From NCBI RefSeq assembly GCF_027943255.1, contig NC_072895.1:31346001-31410000 (forward strand): a DNA stretch of 64,000 nt, given 5' to 3'. The stretch is from Anastrepha obliqua. Its lineage: Eukaryota > Arthropoda > Insecta > Diptera > Tephritidae. This document shows, piece after piece, positions 20,771 through 31,020 of the stretch. The translations under genes and the position numbers were made by a program. The notes under the pieces were generated by a model. The model did no database searches. It was given only the letters and a program-made list of their open reading frames with translations, and was not told the DNA's origin. Position 1 is the first letter of the stretch, and every line of letters begins with the position of its first letter.

Positions 20771-20861
20771 GTAAGTACAATTTTATAATAGTTATATTAT
20801 TGTTTTGCATGACCATAAAAAATATTGTTGATTTCCATTTTTCCATTACTATTTTTTATAG
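20771..20861 (+). other. Candidate 91-bp intron upstream of the basic-repeat frame
   Basis: GTAAGTACAA at 20771 is a strong insect 5' splice site. A pyrimidine-rich stretch ends in TTTTTTATAG at 20861. The first ATG of the next frame is nine bases downstream. The length is typical of short fly introns. Confidence 0.45.
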
Positions 20862-20869
20862 ACTTCAAT

Positions 20870-21459
20870 ATGCCAAAAACGCCTGCTGAACGTGCACGAG
20901 AATACAGAAAAAATTGGCGAAACAAGAAAAACCACCAGCGCAAACAGCAGCACAACGCAATCGAAAATTTAGGGCTCGACAGAAGGCTTTGAGAAATGCA
21001 GTCGCCACTATCGGAGACGAATCATCATCGACGAATTTCTTTGGGCCAAGTGAATTACCCATAGTCAATCCAGACAATTCACAACCCAGTACCAGCAGAG
21101 ACGATGGTAACATTTTGCACCAATATTTATCACAAACGGATGGCCAAGCTGAGCAGGCTCAATTTCCTTTTAAAAATACTGAGGGAAGAATAACTGTCTC
21201 TCAGGCCGACGTGCATCAGGCCAATTCATCGCAAAGTCCAATGAATCCGACCTCAACTACATCCACAAAGACGAGGAAATCAGTCGCTCAACGGTGTCGT
21301 GAATATAGACAGCTAAAAAAGGTGATGGAAGATGTCAGTACTATTATCGTCAAAAGACCAGCTGTTTCTCCAGTTATTGTGAATGTGTCTTGGAATGTGA
21401 GTGATATACAAGTTGATTTTGCTGAAGTGTTACAATCTCAAACATTGGAAATAGAGTGA
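20870..21459 (+). pseudogene. Basic-repeat protein, frameshifted; unknown, perhaps TE-associated
   Basis: The first ATG (20870) opens MPKTPAERAREYRK; a one-base indel in an A run near 20908-20913 then moves the frame to 20914-21459 (KLAKQEKPPAQTAAQRNRKF). Three copies of a basic motif are visible: PAERAREYRKK, AAQRNRKFRARQKAL and VAQRCREYRQLKKV, the last after a Ser/Thr/Gln-rich linker. Such xAxRxRxYRxxKK repeats suggest nucleic-acid binding and occur in some insect TE proteins, but I cannot name the family. A TGA ends the frame at 21457-21459, yet the same frame stays open for about 70 more codons (SGLVPTTFATFPHLVPVAFF). One frameshift and one stop suggest recent decay or sequencing error. 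Confidence 0.45.
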
Positions 21460-21679
21460 GATCCCCCCGCGACTTCAGCCGTTAGACAAGAATCAACACT
21501 ACCGCATGTTCCCATTGATGTAAATGAGCGAGACATATCCGGACTAGTCCCAACCACATTTGCTACTTTTCCACATCTCGTACCTGTCGCATTTTTTGCA
21601 GGGAAGTGCACACTAATAGTTTATTTATACTCGTGTGTATGTGTTTACGAATTTACTAATTCATTGATGTGAAAAATAC

Positions 21680-23065
21680 ATTTTTCGAGGGCCGATTAAT
21701 TAGCGCGAAATGCAAAAGTAGCGACGAGCTACTCATAACTTTGCATTACGGCATTGAATTCATTTATCGGTTATTTGGCTTGATTGTGCAATGCACCAAA
21801 CAGCCATTCGCAGCTACTAATTAAGGTGAAAAATTTTAAGTGAATTAAAATCGATTCCGAAAGTCGCGGCGCACAGTGGTGCAATGCTAATGTTACATAC
21901 TATTAAATTTTAAATCTAAGCGAAACCGATTAAGAAAGAGAGATAAAATAAGCAGCAAGAGTGCGCTATAGTAATTATGGCAGAAGAAGAACTTTAGAAC
22001 TTTGGACCAACTGCTGTTTTGTACCTAAATGTGCTATGTTTTTTTTTTCTTTACAGTGTATGTTTGCTTAATTGGGTTGATTTAAAGTATTTGAAAGAAA
22101 AAGTCATATAAAACTATATTATTTAAGAGTTGTAATAAAATATTAAAATTTAATAGCGCATTTTTATGTGGAACAATTTAACTCATAATTTCTTACCACT
22201 TGGGCTCATTTTGACTATTATTTTTAAATAAAGAAAAATATTGAATGTGTAGCGAAGATAGGCTGTTGAAATGTTCCACAAAATATTCGCTGAAAAGTTG
22301 TCGTAGAGGTCTTCTCAGTTTACATTTCTATTCAGTAACGCCCAAGTCGAATCTGTTATAGGTGGTATCGGTAAATCAGCTGATTTGGTTATTTTCCTTT
22401 CGCCGTGTCCATGTGGCTGTCAGCACAGAATGACACAAGGCGAATTCGATCTTTGTTTTCTACTTTGCCGTCACAAGCAAACGTACAAACATTGTTGTTG
22501 GTATAGTACCACCACCTTTAATGAATGTGCATTGGTAACGCCAGAACAACGTTCAAAAATTTGAAATTAATTTGAAAAAAAAAAAAATTTATTAAATCTA
22601 TTCGCGAAGTTCACAGAGCGAAGTGTTAAAGAAGACGACGAAATGTCGATTCGTCATCGTTCTCAACTTATTGGTATTTATTCTTCAACTACTTGGAAAA
22701 TTTTACGTTTCGTCTCCTTTCGTTGAACCTTAAGTCAATCGAGAGCAGTAGCAATATTCTTTGCTTGTCTTTTATGTATGGCTTGATCAGTAGTATAATC
22801 GATTGCCCCATAGTACTGCTAGCTCTTCAATTTCTTATTTCTGCGAGAACACTTCGTTTTCTTTCCTTTTTGCGCCAAGTGGCTCAGTACGAATTTCGCG
22901 AGAAATTCCCCATTACTGCGTTCACTTCGTGACGTGTTTTCTAAATTATTAAATTCAATTTTATTTTAGTGTTTTCTGCACTTAGTTTCAAGGTATCGTT
23001 TAAGTCAGTAAGAACTTTTGTAGTTTAATGGATTTTTCTGAAATAAAAAAAATATAATGAAATTA
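21680..23065. other. 1.4 kb without recognisable genes
   Basis: No TE domain seen. The open frame 22693-22932 on the plus strand is Leu/Ser-rich and begins with TTG; it has no recognisable homology. A short perfect palindrome of the form GACGAA...TTCGTC is near 22636-22654. The rest is AT-rich. Confidence 0.4.
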
Positions 23066-23069
23066 AAAA

Positions 23070-23114
23070 AAAATAAAATAAAATAAAATAAAATAAAATA
23101 AAATAAAATAAAAT
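23070..23114. repeat. (TAAAA)n array on the 5' side of the R4-like LINE
   Basis: About nine pentamer units directly precede the truncated LINE. The same pentamer forms the much longer array on its 3' side. Confidence 0.9.
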
Positions 23115-23950
23115 ATTTGGTCGATATTTGACGAAACGGAGAGTACCATTTTCGCCATACAAGATGGTGTGATTCCAACGAGAAATTACATTTAATACGT
23201 AATGCGAGATCCAAATGCCGCTGCAGACAGATGTCGAAGATGCAATAGTCGAAGTGAGACATTAGACCACGTGCTAGCGGGATGCACCACACTGGCAAAC
23301 TCTATGTACCTGAAGCGACATAATGGCATCGCGAAAATAATCCATCTAAAACTGACGCAGATGTACAACTTCAATCCAAGCAAAATACCGTACTTCAGAT
23401 ACACCCCAGAACCTGTTCAAGAAGACTCCAACTACCTCCTATATTACGACCGAACAATTTCAACAAATGCCACAAGATACCACAATAAGCCAGATATTTT
23501 CCTGATTGATAAATCCCAAGCGACTGGTTATATAGTTGATGTTGCTGTTTCTCTAAACAGAAACATGCAAAAAACATATAGAGAAAAAATATCCAAATAT
23601 TCTGACTTAGGCATTGATGTCAAACGCCAGTGGAAGCTAAGGAAGGTGCACATACTACCAATTATCATCTCAGCCCACGGACTAGTGCATAAAAACTTAG
23701 CAGACAATGTCAAAACTCTTCAACTCCCAGAATATTTAATTTTCGACATGCAGAAAGGAGCTTTACTGAATTCTTGTCATATAGTCCGAAACTTTTTACA
23801 GTAAACGTTTTTCTTGTTTGTAAAATTCTTAACTATTTTATATAATATTTGTAGACATTAATTTAATTGTAATCTTTGTACCTGTTATAAATTATTGGCT
23901 TGCAGCGAAGCTGTCACCAATTAATGTAAATCACTCCTTTATTGGGATGC
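23115..23950 (+). mobile_element. 5'-truncated LINE with restriction-like endonuclease (R2/R4/Dong type)
   Basis: Plus strand. The coding part begins FDETESTIFAIQDGVIPTRN, the conserved lead-in before the endonuclease in R4/Dong-type elements. One TAA follows, then the frame 23202-23804. The stop is followed by a 146-bp 3' UTR that passes straight into (TAAAA)n. Elements of the R4/Dong clade carry a C-terminal PD-(D/E)XK nuclease and are site-specific; Dong targets TAA repeats. Only the last 230 codons remain, so the RT is gone. Pentamer repeat on both sides suggests insertion into, or tail extension by, that repeat. Confidence 0.75.
23202..23804 (+). CDS. C-terminal zinc knuckle and PD-D endonuclease domain of the R4-like LINE
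   Basis: 200 uninterrupted codons. A CCHC knuckle CRRCNSRSETLDHVLAGC (spacing C2C8H4C) is followed by LANSMYLKRHNGIAKIIHLK. The nuclease core is HNKPDIFLIDK, with a second Asp in YIVDVAVSLN fourteen residues after the first; this fits the K/R-PD-x(12-14)-D signature of restriction-like endonucleases of early-branching non-LTR elements. Next come EKISKYSDLGIDVKRQWK and VHILPIIISAHGLVHKNLAD, also conserved in the clade. In the element this nuclease would nick the target. All readable signature residues are intact here, although the rest of the protein is missing. Confidence 0.8.
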   Translation: MRDPNAAADRCRRCNSRSETLDHVLAGCTTLANSMYLKRHNGIAKIIHLKLTQMYNFNPSKIPYFRYTPEPVQEDSNYLLYYDRTISTNATRYHNKPDIFLIDKSQATGYIVDVAVSLNRNMQKTYREKISKYSDLGIDVKRQWKLRKVHILPIIISAHGLVHKNLADNVKTLQLPEYLIFDMQKGALLNSCHIVRNFLQ

Positions 23951-24406
23951 AATAAAAAAAATAAAATAAAATTATATAAAATAAAATAAAATAAAATAAA
24001 ATAAAATAAAATTATATAAAATAAAATAAAATAAAATAAAATAAAATAAAATAAAATAAAATAAAATAAAATAAAATAAAATAAAATAAAATAAAATAAA
24101 ATAAAATAAAATAAAATAAAATAAAATAAAATAAAATAAAATAAAATAAAATAAAATAAAATAAAATAAAATAAAATAAAATAAAATAAAATAAAATAAA
24201 ATAAAATAAAATAAAATAAAATAAAATAAAATAAAATAAAATAAAATAAAATAAAATAAAATAAAATAAAATAAAATAAAATAAAATAAAATAAAATAAA
24301 ATAAAATAAAATAAAATAAAATAAAATAAAATAAAATAAAATAAAATAAAATAAAATAAAATAAAATAAAATAAAATAAAATGAAATAAAATAAAATAAA
24401 ATAAAA
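23951..24406. repeat. (TAAAA)n microsatellite, about 456 bp
   Basis: Around ninety pentamer units with very few interruptions: two AAATTATATAAAAT variants near 23970 and 24012, and one unit with G near 24382. It directly follows the 3' UTR of the R4-like LINE and so may be its expanded tail. Confidence 0.95.
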
Positions 24407-24655
24407 AATTTAAAATATATAATTACCTGCTTTTTATCATCAAAACAATTGCTGCGTTGGGGGAAAAACCGGCTAGCGGTATAATAGGTATGCTACAGCT
24501 CCTCCGTCTTCATAATTGCAATAGAGCGATTCCATGTGAAGTGATCAAGTATCATATTTTGGACATTGTCGTCAAGGCTTCTGTTATAGCTTTCCAACAA
24601 CTTCGAGTATTGCAAATAACTTCACTCTAAGATGGTCTCCAAAACGAAAAAACAC
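24407..24655. other. Spacer, nothing recognised
   Basis: Ordinary sequence between the pentamer array and an A/T low-complexity block. Confidence 0.4.
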
Positions 24656-24659
24656 AAAT

Positions 24660-25100
24660 TTCTCCCAAAGAATTTTTGAAAAAAAATTTATTTTCAGGCA
24701 AAAAAAAATTATTTAAAAAAAAATTCAAAACTACAAAAAACAAAAACAAAATTTCAAAAAATTAATTTTGATTATTTTTTCCCAAAATTTTTTTGTTTTA
24801 TTTTTTCCCAAAAAATTTTTGAAAAAAAAATGTATTTTCAAACAACAAAAAAATTATTTCAAATAAAAAAAAATTCAAAAGTACAAAATTTTTACAAAAC
24901 AATAACATGTATTATTAAAAAAATTATTTTCAGAAAAAAAAAAATATTTTCAAAAAAAAAATTTCAAAAAATTAATTTTTTTTACAAAAACAAAAAAATT
25001 TATAATAAAAAAAACTTATTTTCAGAAATATTTTCAAAAAAAATCCAATTATCAAAAAATTTATTTTTTTACAAAAACAAAAATTTATTCTAAAACAATA
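24660..25100. repeat. A/T low-complexity block with cryptic repeats
   Basis: Imperfect reiteration of AAAAATTATTTTCA, TTTTCAAAAAATTTC and AAAACAAAAATTTAT units over 440 bp. An open frame across it (24830-25093) encodes almost only Lys, Asn, Ile and Phe and is not a gene. It looks like replication-slippage expansion. Confidence 0.8.
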
Positions 25101-26345
25101 CAAAAACACGAACCCAAATGAACATTTTTAAAAACTTCATACCAAATTTTCAGCTATTTCGTAAACATTTTCACCATTCAATAAATTTTAAAATAATAAA
25201 AATTATTCCAAAACTGTTTCTTTTCAAACCCATTTTCAGAAAAATTTACGACAATACTCAAAACAATTGACCACTTGGCGTGTCATCGCTCAACCTCAAT
25301 GAATGCTTGTTCGGAACCACTGTTGCCAGTTCAAAGAAAATTGCTGAAGTAATTACGTTTCATATTTTCTATTTTCTTATTTGAATGTAAAAACTTGCCA
25401 AAAGCTGTTGGTGGGCGCATTTGTATATTCATTGGCAATTACACACCGATTGGTTTATTATTTTGATTGGCAAAGAACCAGTCCGCTATTGCGATAATCA
25501 CTTAGCTAGAGAAGTCAATAAGTGCGCCAAATTAACATTTTATTTATTCAAGCAATGCAGGAAAATGTTGAAATGCACTTAATTACGGGAAAGGCTCACC
25601 CAATGTATTGCTCTGTTGCGATGGTCGCTGTTTTGCTAAATAACAATTTAGGTAACCTAAATAAAAAGGCGGAAGCCAATAATTAACTATTTGTTATGAG
25701 CTATGCAGTTTTTATTTTATTTTATTTTATTTTTTTTAATAACAATTTATGCAGCTTAATTTAATATAAAAGTACGTACTTGTGATAGTGTAATCACCTT
25801 GCTGTTTTTGCTACAAAGGGAGGCCAAAAAGTTCGAGTGGGACGACTGAAGATTTTAGGAACAATTTTCTTACTTACCTCCGTCAGATAATTCAATATAC
25901 AAGTAAATATTTACAAACCAGCTGCATGGAAATGGAATCACTAAGATCTAAGTAGTCGCTGGGAAAAATAAAACAATTAGAAAAAAACTTAAGCTACGGA
26001 GAAATCTAAGTTTCAAGCCCTGATAAGGTTCATTATTGAGTAAGATGAAACACCACAGATCACCGTGGTGGAGATTTCAACTATTTAGTTAAACTTTTGC
26101 CCAGAAAAAACAATAGTTCATATGAATCCCAATCCATTCATGCAAGTGGATTGGAGACGATCGCTGCTAATGACGGTACCAGATAATTTTGAAAAAGCCG
26201 ACAAATTTGTTTTGAAATATGAACTGTTGAAAAAGTGATAAAGCGCAAAAATTATTGGTGTATTATCTTCGAGCATTGCAAGTGTCCTTCGTGAATGTAT
26301 CGATATGTCTACATAGAATGCCAAGAATACGCAGTATTTTGAGAA
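25101..26345. other. Intergenic, short (TTTTA)n tract
   Basis: No TE domain or gene identified. A (TTTTA)n tract of five units is at 25710-25738, the reverse complement of the large array at 23951. The open frame 26118-26405 on the minus strand is unrecognised. Confidence 0.4.
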
Positions 26346-26349
26346 TACT

Positions 26350-26945
26350 GATTGACAAAGGAACGTGGAAACGAGGGAGATATTAAAATTGATTCCAATA
26401 GTCAAGCCGCTATGAACGCTCTACAATGAAATGCTAGCATCTCTCGCGTATGCAGGTAACATTTCTCTGATCGGATCCAGGACGTAGGAGCATAGAGGGA
26501 AATGAAATTGCTGAATTCAGGGTTCCAAGACATAGCAACATAGAGGGAAATGAAATTGCCAGGAAAGGGACTGAATCAGAGACCTCTCACCCGCTCATCG
26601 GTGTCCCCTTAACTGTTGGTAAAGTGGAATTGCACAACTTATTTCTCAGTAAAGACCAAAACAGATGTAGCTCCATTTCTTCGTGTGCTATTTCGTAAAC
26701 ATTTTGGCCCCAGTACAATAGATGCAGGACTCTCAAAGTCATGGGGACTCAACGCTATTCGATTTCCAAGCACGTAGCTGTCTTTACCGGTCATTGGATG
26801 ATCGGCTCATATGCGAAAAAGCTAGGTTTACCATTTAACCACCATTGCAGAAGCTGAAGAAGTCTTTGAGAGAAGGAATGTTGAACTCTTTTTCCGTAAA
26901 TATCCGGGTTTGGCAGCTAGACTTTTTTTATAACCTGATGGGTAA
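26350..26945 (+). pseudogene. R1/LOA-like LINE RNase H and tail with 48-bp in-frame duplication
   Basis: Plus strand, several frames. GDIKIDSNSQAAMNAL is the third RNase H motif, followed by a degraded WVPGHR-type block. The next part, SIEGNEIAEFRVPRHSNIEG and NEIARKGTESET, contains the same IEGNEIA motif twice, because 48 bp are tandemly duplicated: 21 bp at 26491-26511 recur exactly at 26539-26559. Downstream KVELHNLFLSKDQNRC is the connector seen in the LINE at 31258-31790, and TGHWMIGSYAKKLGLP is the start of the terminal knuckle. RT is absent. Confidence 0.7.
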
Positions 26946-26964
26946 TTTCATGGTGCTTAATGTT

Positions 26965-27155
26965 TGAATATGCTATCCAACACATGTCCATCGCGGCCAC
27001 AAGTTACATAGTTCCTTCAATTAGTGCGTATTTTGACTACTTTTTCCAATAAATCTGACTGTGTGGCGTCAATGGTGGCTTGAATATTGCAATAAATCGA
27101 TTATTAAGCGCACTGTTTAGCAAGTCGTGCCGTCTAGTTGAAACCAAATCTCGTC
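26965..27155 (-). pseudogene. DD41D-like mariner fragment
   Basis: Minus strand. DEIWFQLDGTTC near 27115-27155 corresponds to the second catalytic motif D-W-F-Q-Q-D-G-A-T; the Asp is kept. A deletion follows, and near 26970-27010 CGRDGHVLDSIFKH with a stop corresponds to the C-terminal CxRxxGGHLxDIIFK of DD41D transposases. The gene is thus reduced to two short pieces. SINE copy 3 begins at its 5' edge. Confidence 0.55.
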
Positions 27156-27426
27156 GGAATTCAGAGTGAACGTAGGTTCGAATCTCGGTGAAACACCAAA
27201 ATTAATAAAAACATTTTTCTAATAGCGGTCGCCCCTCGGCAGGCAACGGCAAACCTCCGAGTGTATTTCTGCCATGAAAAAGCTCCTCATAAAAATTTCT
27301 CCCGTTCGGAGTCGGCTTGAAACTGTAGGAACAACATCCATTTGTGGAATAACATCAAGACGCACACCACAAATGGGAGAAGGAGCTCGGCCAAACACCC
27401 AGAAAGGGTATACGCGCCAATTATAT
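27152..27426 (+). mobile_element. tRNA-derived SINE, copy 3 (head truncated)
   Basis: Plus strand. Starts at CGGAATTCA, inside the tRNA-like head, so the A box is missing, but the B box GGTTCGAATCTCGGTG is present at about 27175-27190. The body is closely similar to copies 1 and 2: the GGTCGCCCCTCGGCAGGCAA block, TGAAAAAGCTCCTCATAAAA and GGAGCTCGGCCAAACACCCA. It ends in CGCGCCAATTATATAAAT. The truncated 5' end joins the mariner remnant at 26965-27155, which is normal for incomplete retroposition. Confidence 0.8.
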
Positions 27427-27429
27427 AAA

Positions 27430-28330
27430 TACAATAATTAAATTTTTGGCAGCTGGTTTATTTTCAACTTTTTATTATCACAATTCAATATGCTGTACTG
27501 TTCATGAAAACATAGTTTGTAAGAAGTTCTTAACTTCATTTTTTTATTTTTTGATTTGCTGTTACTTCTTCATTTGTGTGCACTTTTCCCTTCCACCTCA
27601 ATACAAATTGCATTACATTTGGAACTGCCAACGGCAACAAATAACTGACTATTCCATAAATCCTTCTCTCTTACCCAACAAAACTACGCAAAATCTTTGC
27701 TGTGAACAACTAAAATTGCTCCAATGGGAGCAATAAGTTATTTGCGCAGATGCAATACCGCAAAATCTAGGAAAAATACCAAAGCAGCAGAAATTGCTGC
27801 AAGGTATGACATAAACACACATACAAATGCACACAGCAATGCGCAATTCGAGGATGGAATATTCAAGGAGTGGCACTCCAATAAAGTAGCGGAAAAAATA
27901 AATATGCTCGTTGATAGGGGAAAAGCTTAATATCGCCCAAGTAGCTCCACACAAACAAGCAAAGCGGAATAATGATTACAAGGAATAGAGGATTACTTCC
28001 AGGAGTTCTATGTAGTTTACTTTTTGGCCTACTTCTGGGATATGCTTTGAGGTCACGTTCCCAATAACAGGTCATAAATATGGTATTAAATTATATAATA
28101 ATATATTGACAATTGGTTTTGTTAATTTTATGTGGAATATCAAACACACATGTAAGTATACCAATACATATGTACATATATAATATAAACACGTGCTTGC
28201 GTACAAGTAGTAGGGGGTGGGTGGAGACATAAAGTTCTTGTAAATACCAGCAACTGCCGACCATTTTCGGTTTACGTTTTGTCAGCAGGAATTTTATTAC
28301 ACGTTTTATTTTGGGTGTACTAAATATTTA
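27430..28330. other. Intergenic, no gene seen
   Basis: Open frames at 27446-27736, 27724-27930 and 27649-27954 overlap in different frames and none has a recognisable motif. TATG/CATA-rich patch near 28150-28200. Confidence 0.4.
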
Positions 28331-28562
28331 TTTATTGCAGCATGCCACTCACCCCTTCTCACTGTCAGCGAAGTTACACCAGTGACAGGTAAAGCAAGAG
28401 TTACATAAAAACGATATTGGTAACAACAGGCCTATTTCAAAGCTTTCCGCCACTTTTGAATACATCATCCGGGACAAATTCCGCTTTGCTGTTAAGAATA
28501 TGGTTCGTCCGGAGCAGCATGGTTTCTTTCCGGGCCGATCAACTGGGTCTAATTCAGCTGTA

Positions 28563-29852
28563 CAGGGTTCGGCACTCGAAGTGTAACCAATTAAGAAGTC
28601 CATAAATTTAGTTTGGAAAATTATTTTTATTCAATTCAAAGTAAGAAATGTGTGAAAATAATATAAAATTAAGAGTCAATTAACTTCTGCTCGATATGAC
28701 CACCTTTCGCCTTGACTATAGCCTGGAGACGATCCAGAAACGAACCGCCAGCTGCGCGAATGTGACTTGCAGGTTTTTTGGCCCATTCGCGGACAATGGC
28801 TTTTTTCAGCGTCTCGATATTAGTGAATATTTCAGTTCGAACCTGCGCTCCGAAATGACCCAAAGGGGATAATCCATTGGATTCGCGTCTGGTGAATTTG
28901 AGAGCCATTGCGTGGACGTTATGGAGTTCGAAACGTTGTTTTTTAGCCATTTTTGGCTCACTCGAGCTTTGTGAGACGGTGCCGAGTTCTGTTGAAACGT
29001 CCATGGTCTTCGATCAAAATGTTTGTTTACGCATGGCTTCAAAGCAACATCCAGAATACTTTTCCGATAATATTTCACATTTACCTTAACGCCAGGCTCA
29101 ATGAAAACGATTGAAGAGCGCCCAGGTGCAGTTACATCCGCCCAAAGCATTACCTGTGGCGCGTGCTGCCTCCTGGTGGCCAATCGATGACTCAAATTCT
29201 CGTATGAACGGTCGGTCAAATAAACTCTATCGTTTTGGGAGCTTACGAATTGTTCAATTTGAAAATTTTTTCTCGTCATAAATGTTCGGAAATAGGCCAC
29301 TTTCGGCCAAGCGATACAACTCCGTCACTCTCTCAAGACTGACTTGTTACTGCTTTGGTGTGAGATCATGCACTTTTTGGATCCTCTAAGGCTTGACTTT
29401 GAGATCATTTTTAGTATGCGGCAGATGCTACGATCAAATATTTTCAGTTCTTTCGCCATTTGATTGCCATTTCGTCGGGAATTTTGCTCAAGTCGCTTGT
29501 TTACATTTTTAACCATTTCACGTGACGTTGCAGTCTTTTGATGACCACCTCCATGACGTTTCGCGATGCTACCAGTATCAATGTAACGAATAATGGTGCG
29601 ATAAACAAAAAACGAGCCGTGGTGCGAGCTCACAAACAATCGCTGGTTGTGATTTTCCAGCCAAATATAATGCAATCCCACTATTACCTTTGAAATCCAT
29701 TACTGATTTTCTTTTTTTGCATTTACTCTTGGACAAATGCTTCCTTGCGCTTGTAGACAATACACTGGACTGTCATTTAAGAGACAGCTGATGCCCGCGC
29801 ATCAGCCGCACGAGCGGTCTGATGTTGGTTACACTTCTAGTGCCGGACCCTG
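28563..29852 (-). mobile_element. DD37D (maT-type) mariner element, 1290 bp
   Basis: The ends are inverted repeats: left CAGGGTTCGGCACTCGAAGT, right, reversed, CAGGGTCCGGCACTAGAAGT. TA precedes the left end (28561-28562); CA follows the right end where TA is expected. The minus strand carries a full-length but broken transposase. The size and ends are those of a complete element. It lies inside a LINE RT (28395-30205). Confidence 0.85.
28669..29700 (-). pseudogene. DD37D mariner transposase
   Basis: Minus strand, in several frames. N-terminal part: SIAKRHGGGHQKTATSREM and MISKSSLRGSKKCMI. Catalytic part: SHRLATRRQHAPQVMLWADV, IVFIEPGVKVNVKYYRKSIL, WTFQQNSAPSHKARV, SPDANPMDYPLWVI. From the second to the third catalytic position there are 37 residues, the DD37D spacing of maT elements. 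The second Asp is Asn here (FQQNSAPSH), and the first Asp lies in a frame shifted by an A run near 29265. The tail AAGGSFLDRLQAIVKAKGGH and IEQKLIDS is normal. The enzyme is dead. Confidence 0.85.
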
Positions 29853-30209
29853 CATTTTCGGGTGATTGTATCGCTGCCTTCCAATCAGGGCACACTATTT
29901 ATACCGACTTCTCTAAGGCCTCTGGTCGGGTTTCTCATTTAATACTAATACTAAATATAGCCTTCACTGGGTTCCACTCAGCCTTCTTAAGTTGGATCTC
30001 ATCTTACTTGCAAAATCGCTATTGCTTGGCCATCGTCGATAAACTTAGGCCTCTTCCTTTCGTTACCTGCTCTGGAGTTCCACAAGGTAGTATTCTTGGC
30101 CCGCTTCCTTTTGTTCTGTTTATAAATGATATTCACCCTTGCCTCCTGCAAGATTTATTCAACGATTACTGCCCTTTCCAAGCGTGCCACTGTTTTTGAA
30201 TGGAGGTAA

Positions 30210-31020
30210 TTAGTTGTGGCCTTATATTCCACCTTAGAACTTTAGGAATTGATGATGAAGGTACATTTTAAATAACGGTCTCTATCTCTCTATGCGTGCA
30301 TACTTGCATATGTATGTATATGAGTATTACTTTTCCATCATTGCCGCTTTGTATTTCCTACTGAGACGGAAGAGATGTGGTCTTGCAGAATTCCCATATT
30401 GCATCCAATTGTAATTTATTGCAACTGTTTTGCCTCTTTATTTGCATATGCACATGCATGTTTGTATATCTATATGAATAGCCATCATCAATAACTGTGT
30501 GAGAGCTTGTTTATGCGTGATTGTGGGCAAAAAAAGGTATCGGAATAAATGAAAACGGCCACGACCCTTACTTGTGCATACTGGAGGGGTAGCACAAAAC
30601 ATCCACACTACTCAGCAAACATTCTGCACAGTGCATGAACTGATATTTCAAGGAAGAACTCAAACTAGTTCGAGATTGGCTAGAACTGGACCAGTTCTAG
30701 AATGACCAACTAGAGAAGTGTGCCAAAGAAATATATTTTCTAATACTGTTTTTTACACGATTCACTAATACATTTTTTAGCACGAAATTTTCGCTCTTGC
30801 ACGAACCTCAAAATTAAAAAAGCTTTTCTATATTAAATAAAACATAATCCCTAAAAGAATGCCTTATTCAGTAAAAAGCTTTCGTGTCAGATGAAGTAAA
30901 GCCATACATTCCTTCAAAAACGAAGCAATAAGTAAATTTTAGAACCAACTAAGTCCGACTGTTCATTAATACTTCATCGTAATCTTTAGGTCGCGTCTAA
31001 CTGGAAATCAAGTATATTTG
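30210..31020. other. Intergenic, no gene seen
   Basis: TATG-type motifs near 30300-30480. A perfect 21-nt palindrome is at 30680-30700. No coding signal. Confidence 0.45.
30680..30700. repeat. Perfect palindrome with one-base centre
   Basis: CTAGAACTGG, then A, then CCAGTTCTAG. Ten-base arms, exact. Confidence 0.7.

Larger units (their letters stand above)
28395..30205 (+). mobile_element. LINE reverse transcriptase interrupted by a DD37D mariner
   Basis: Plus strand. The left part, 28395-28562, holds NDIGNNRPISKLSATFEYII and VRPEQHGFFPGRSTGSN; the right part, 29853-30199, holds GDCIAAFQSG, the motif-A block HTIYTDFSKASGRVSH and VPQGSILGPLPFVLFINDIH. The two parts join in frame if the 1290-bp mariner and one copy of its target dinucleotide are removed. 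The order fingers-palm is that of a CR1/Jockey-like RT. Motif A Asp is intact, FSKAFDR has become FSKASGR, and the frame breaks before the FADD box. The LINE is older than the mariner insertion. Confidence 0.8.

Noticed and set aside
23951..24406. CRISPR array or satellite DNA
   Set aside because: Unit is 5 bp without spacers; it is a microsatellite.
24830..25093. 87-codon plus-strand frame
   Set aside because: Encodes almost only Lys, Asn, Phe and Ile across an A/T low-complexity block.
27219..27434. Minus-strand frame resembling a conserved insect hypothetical protein (VFGRAPSPICGVRLDV)
   Set aside because: It is the antisense reading of the SINE body; the repeat explains it.
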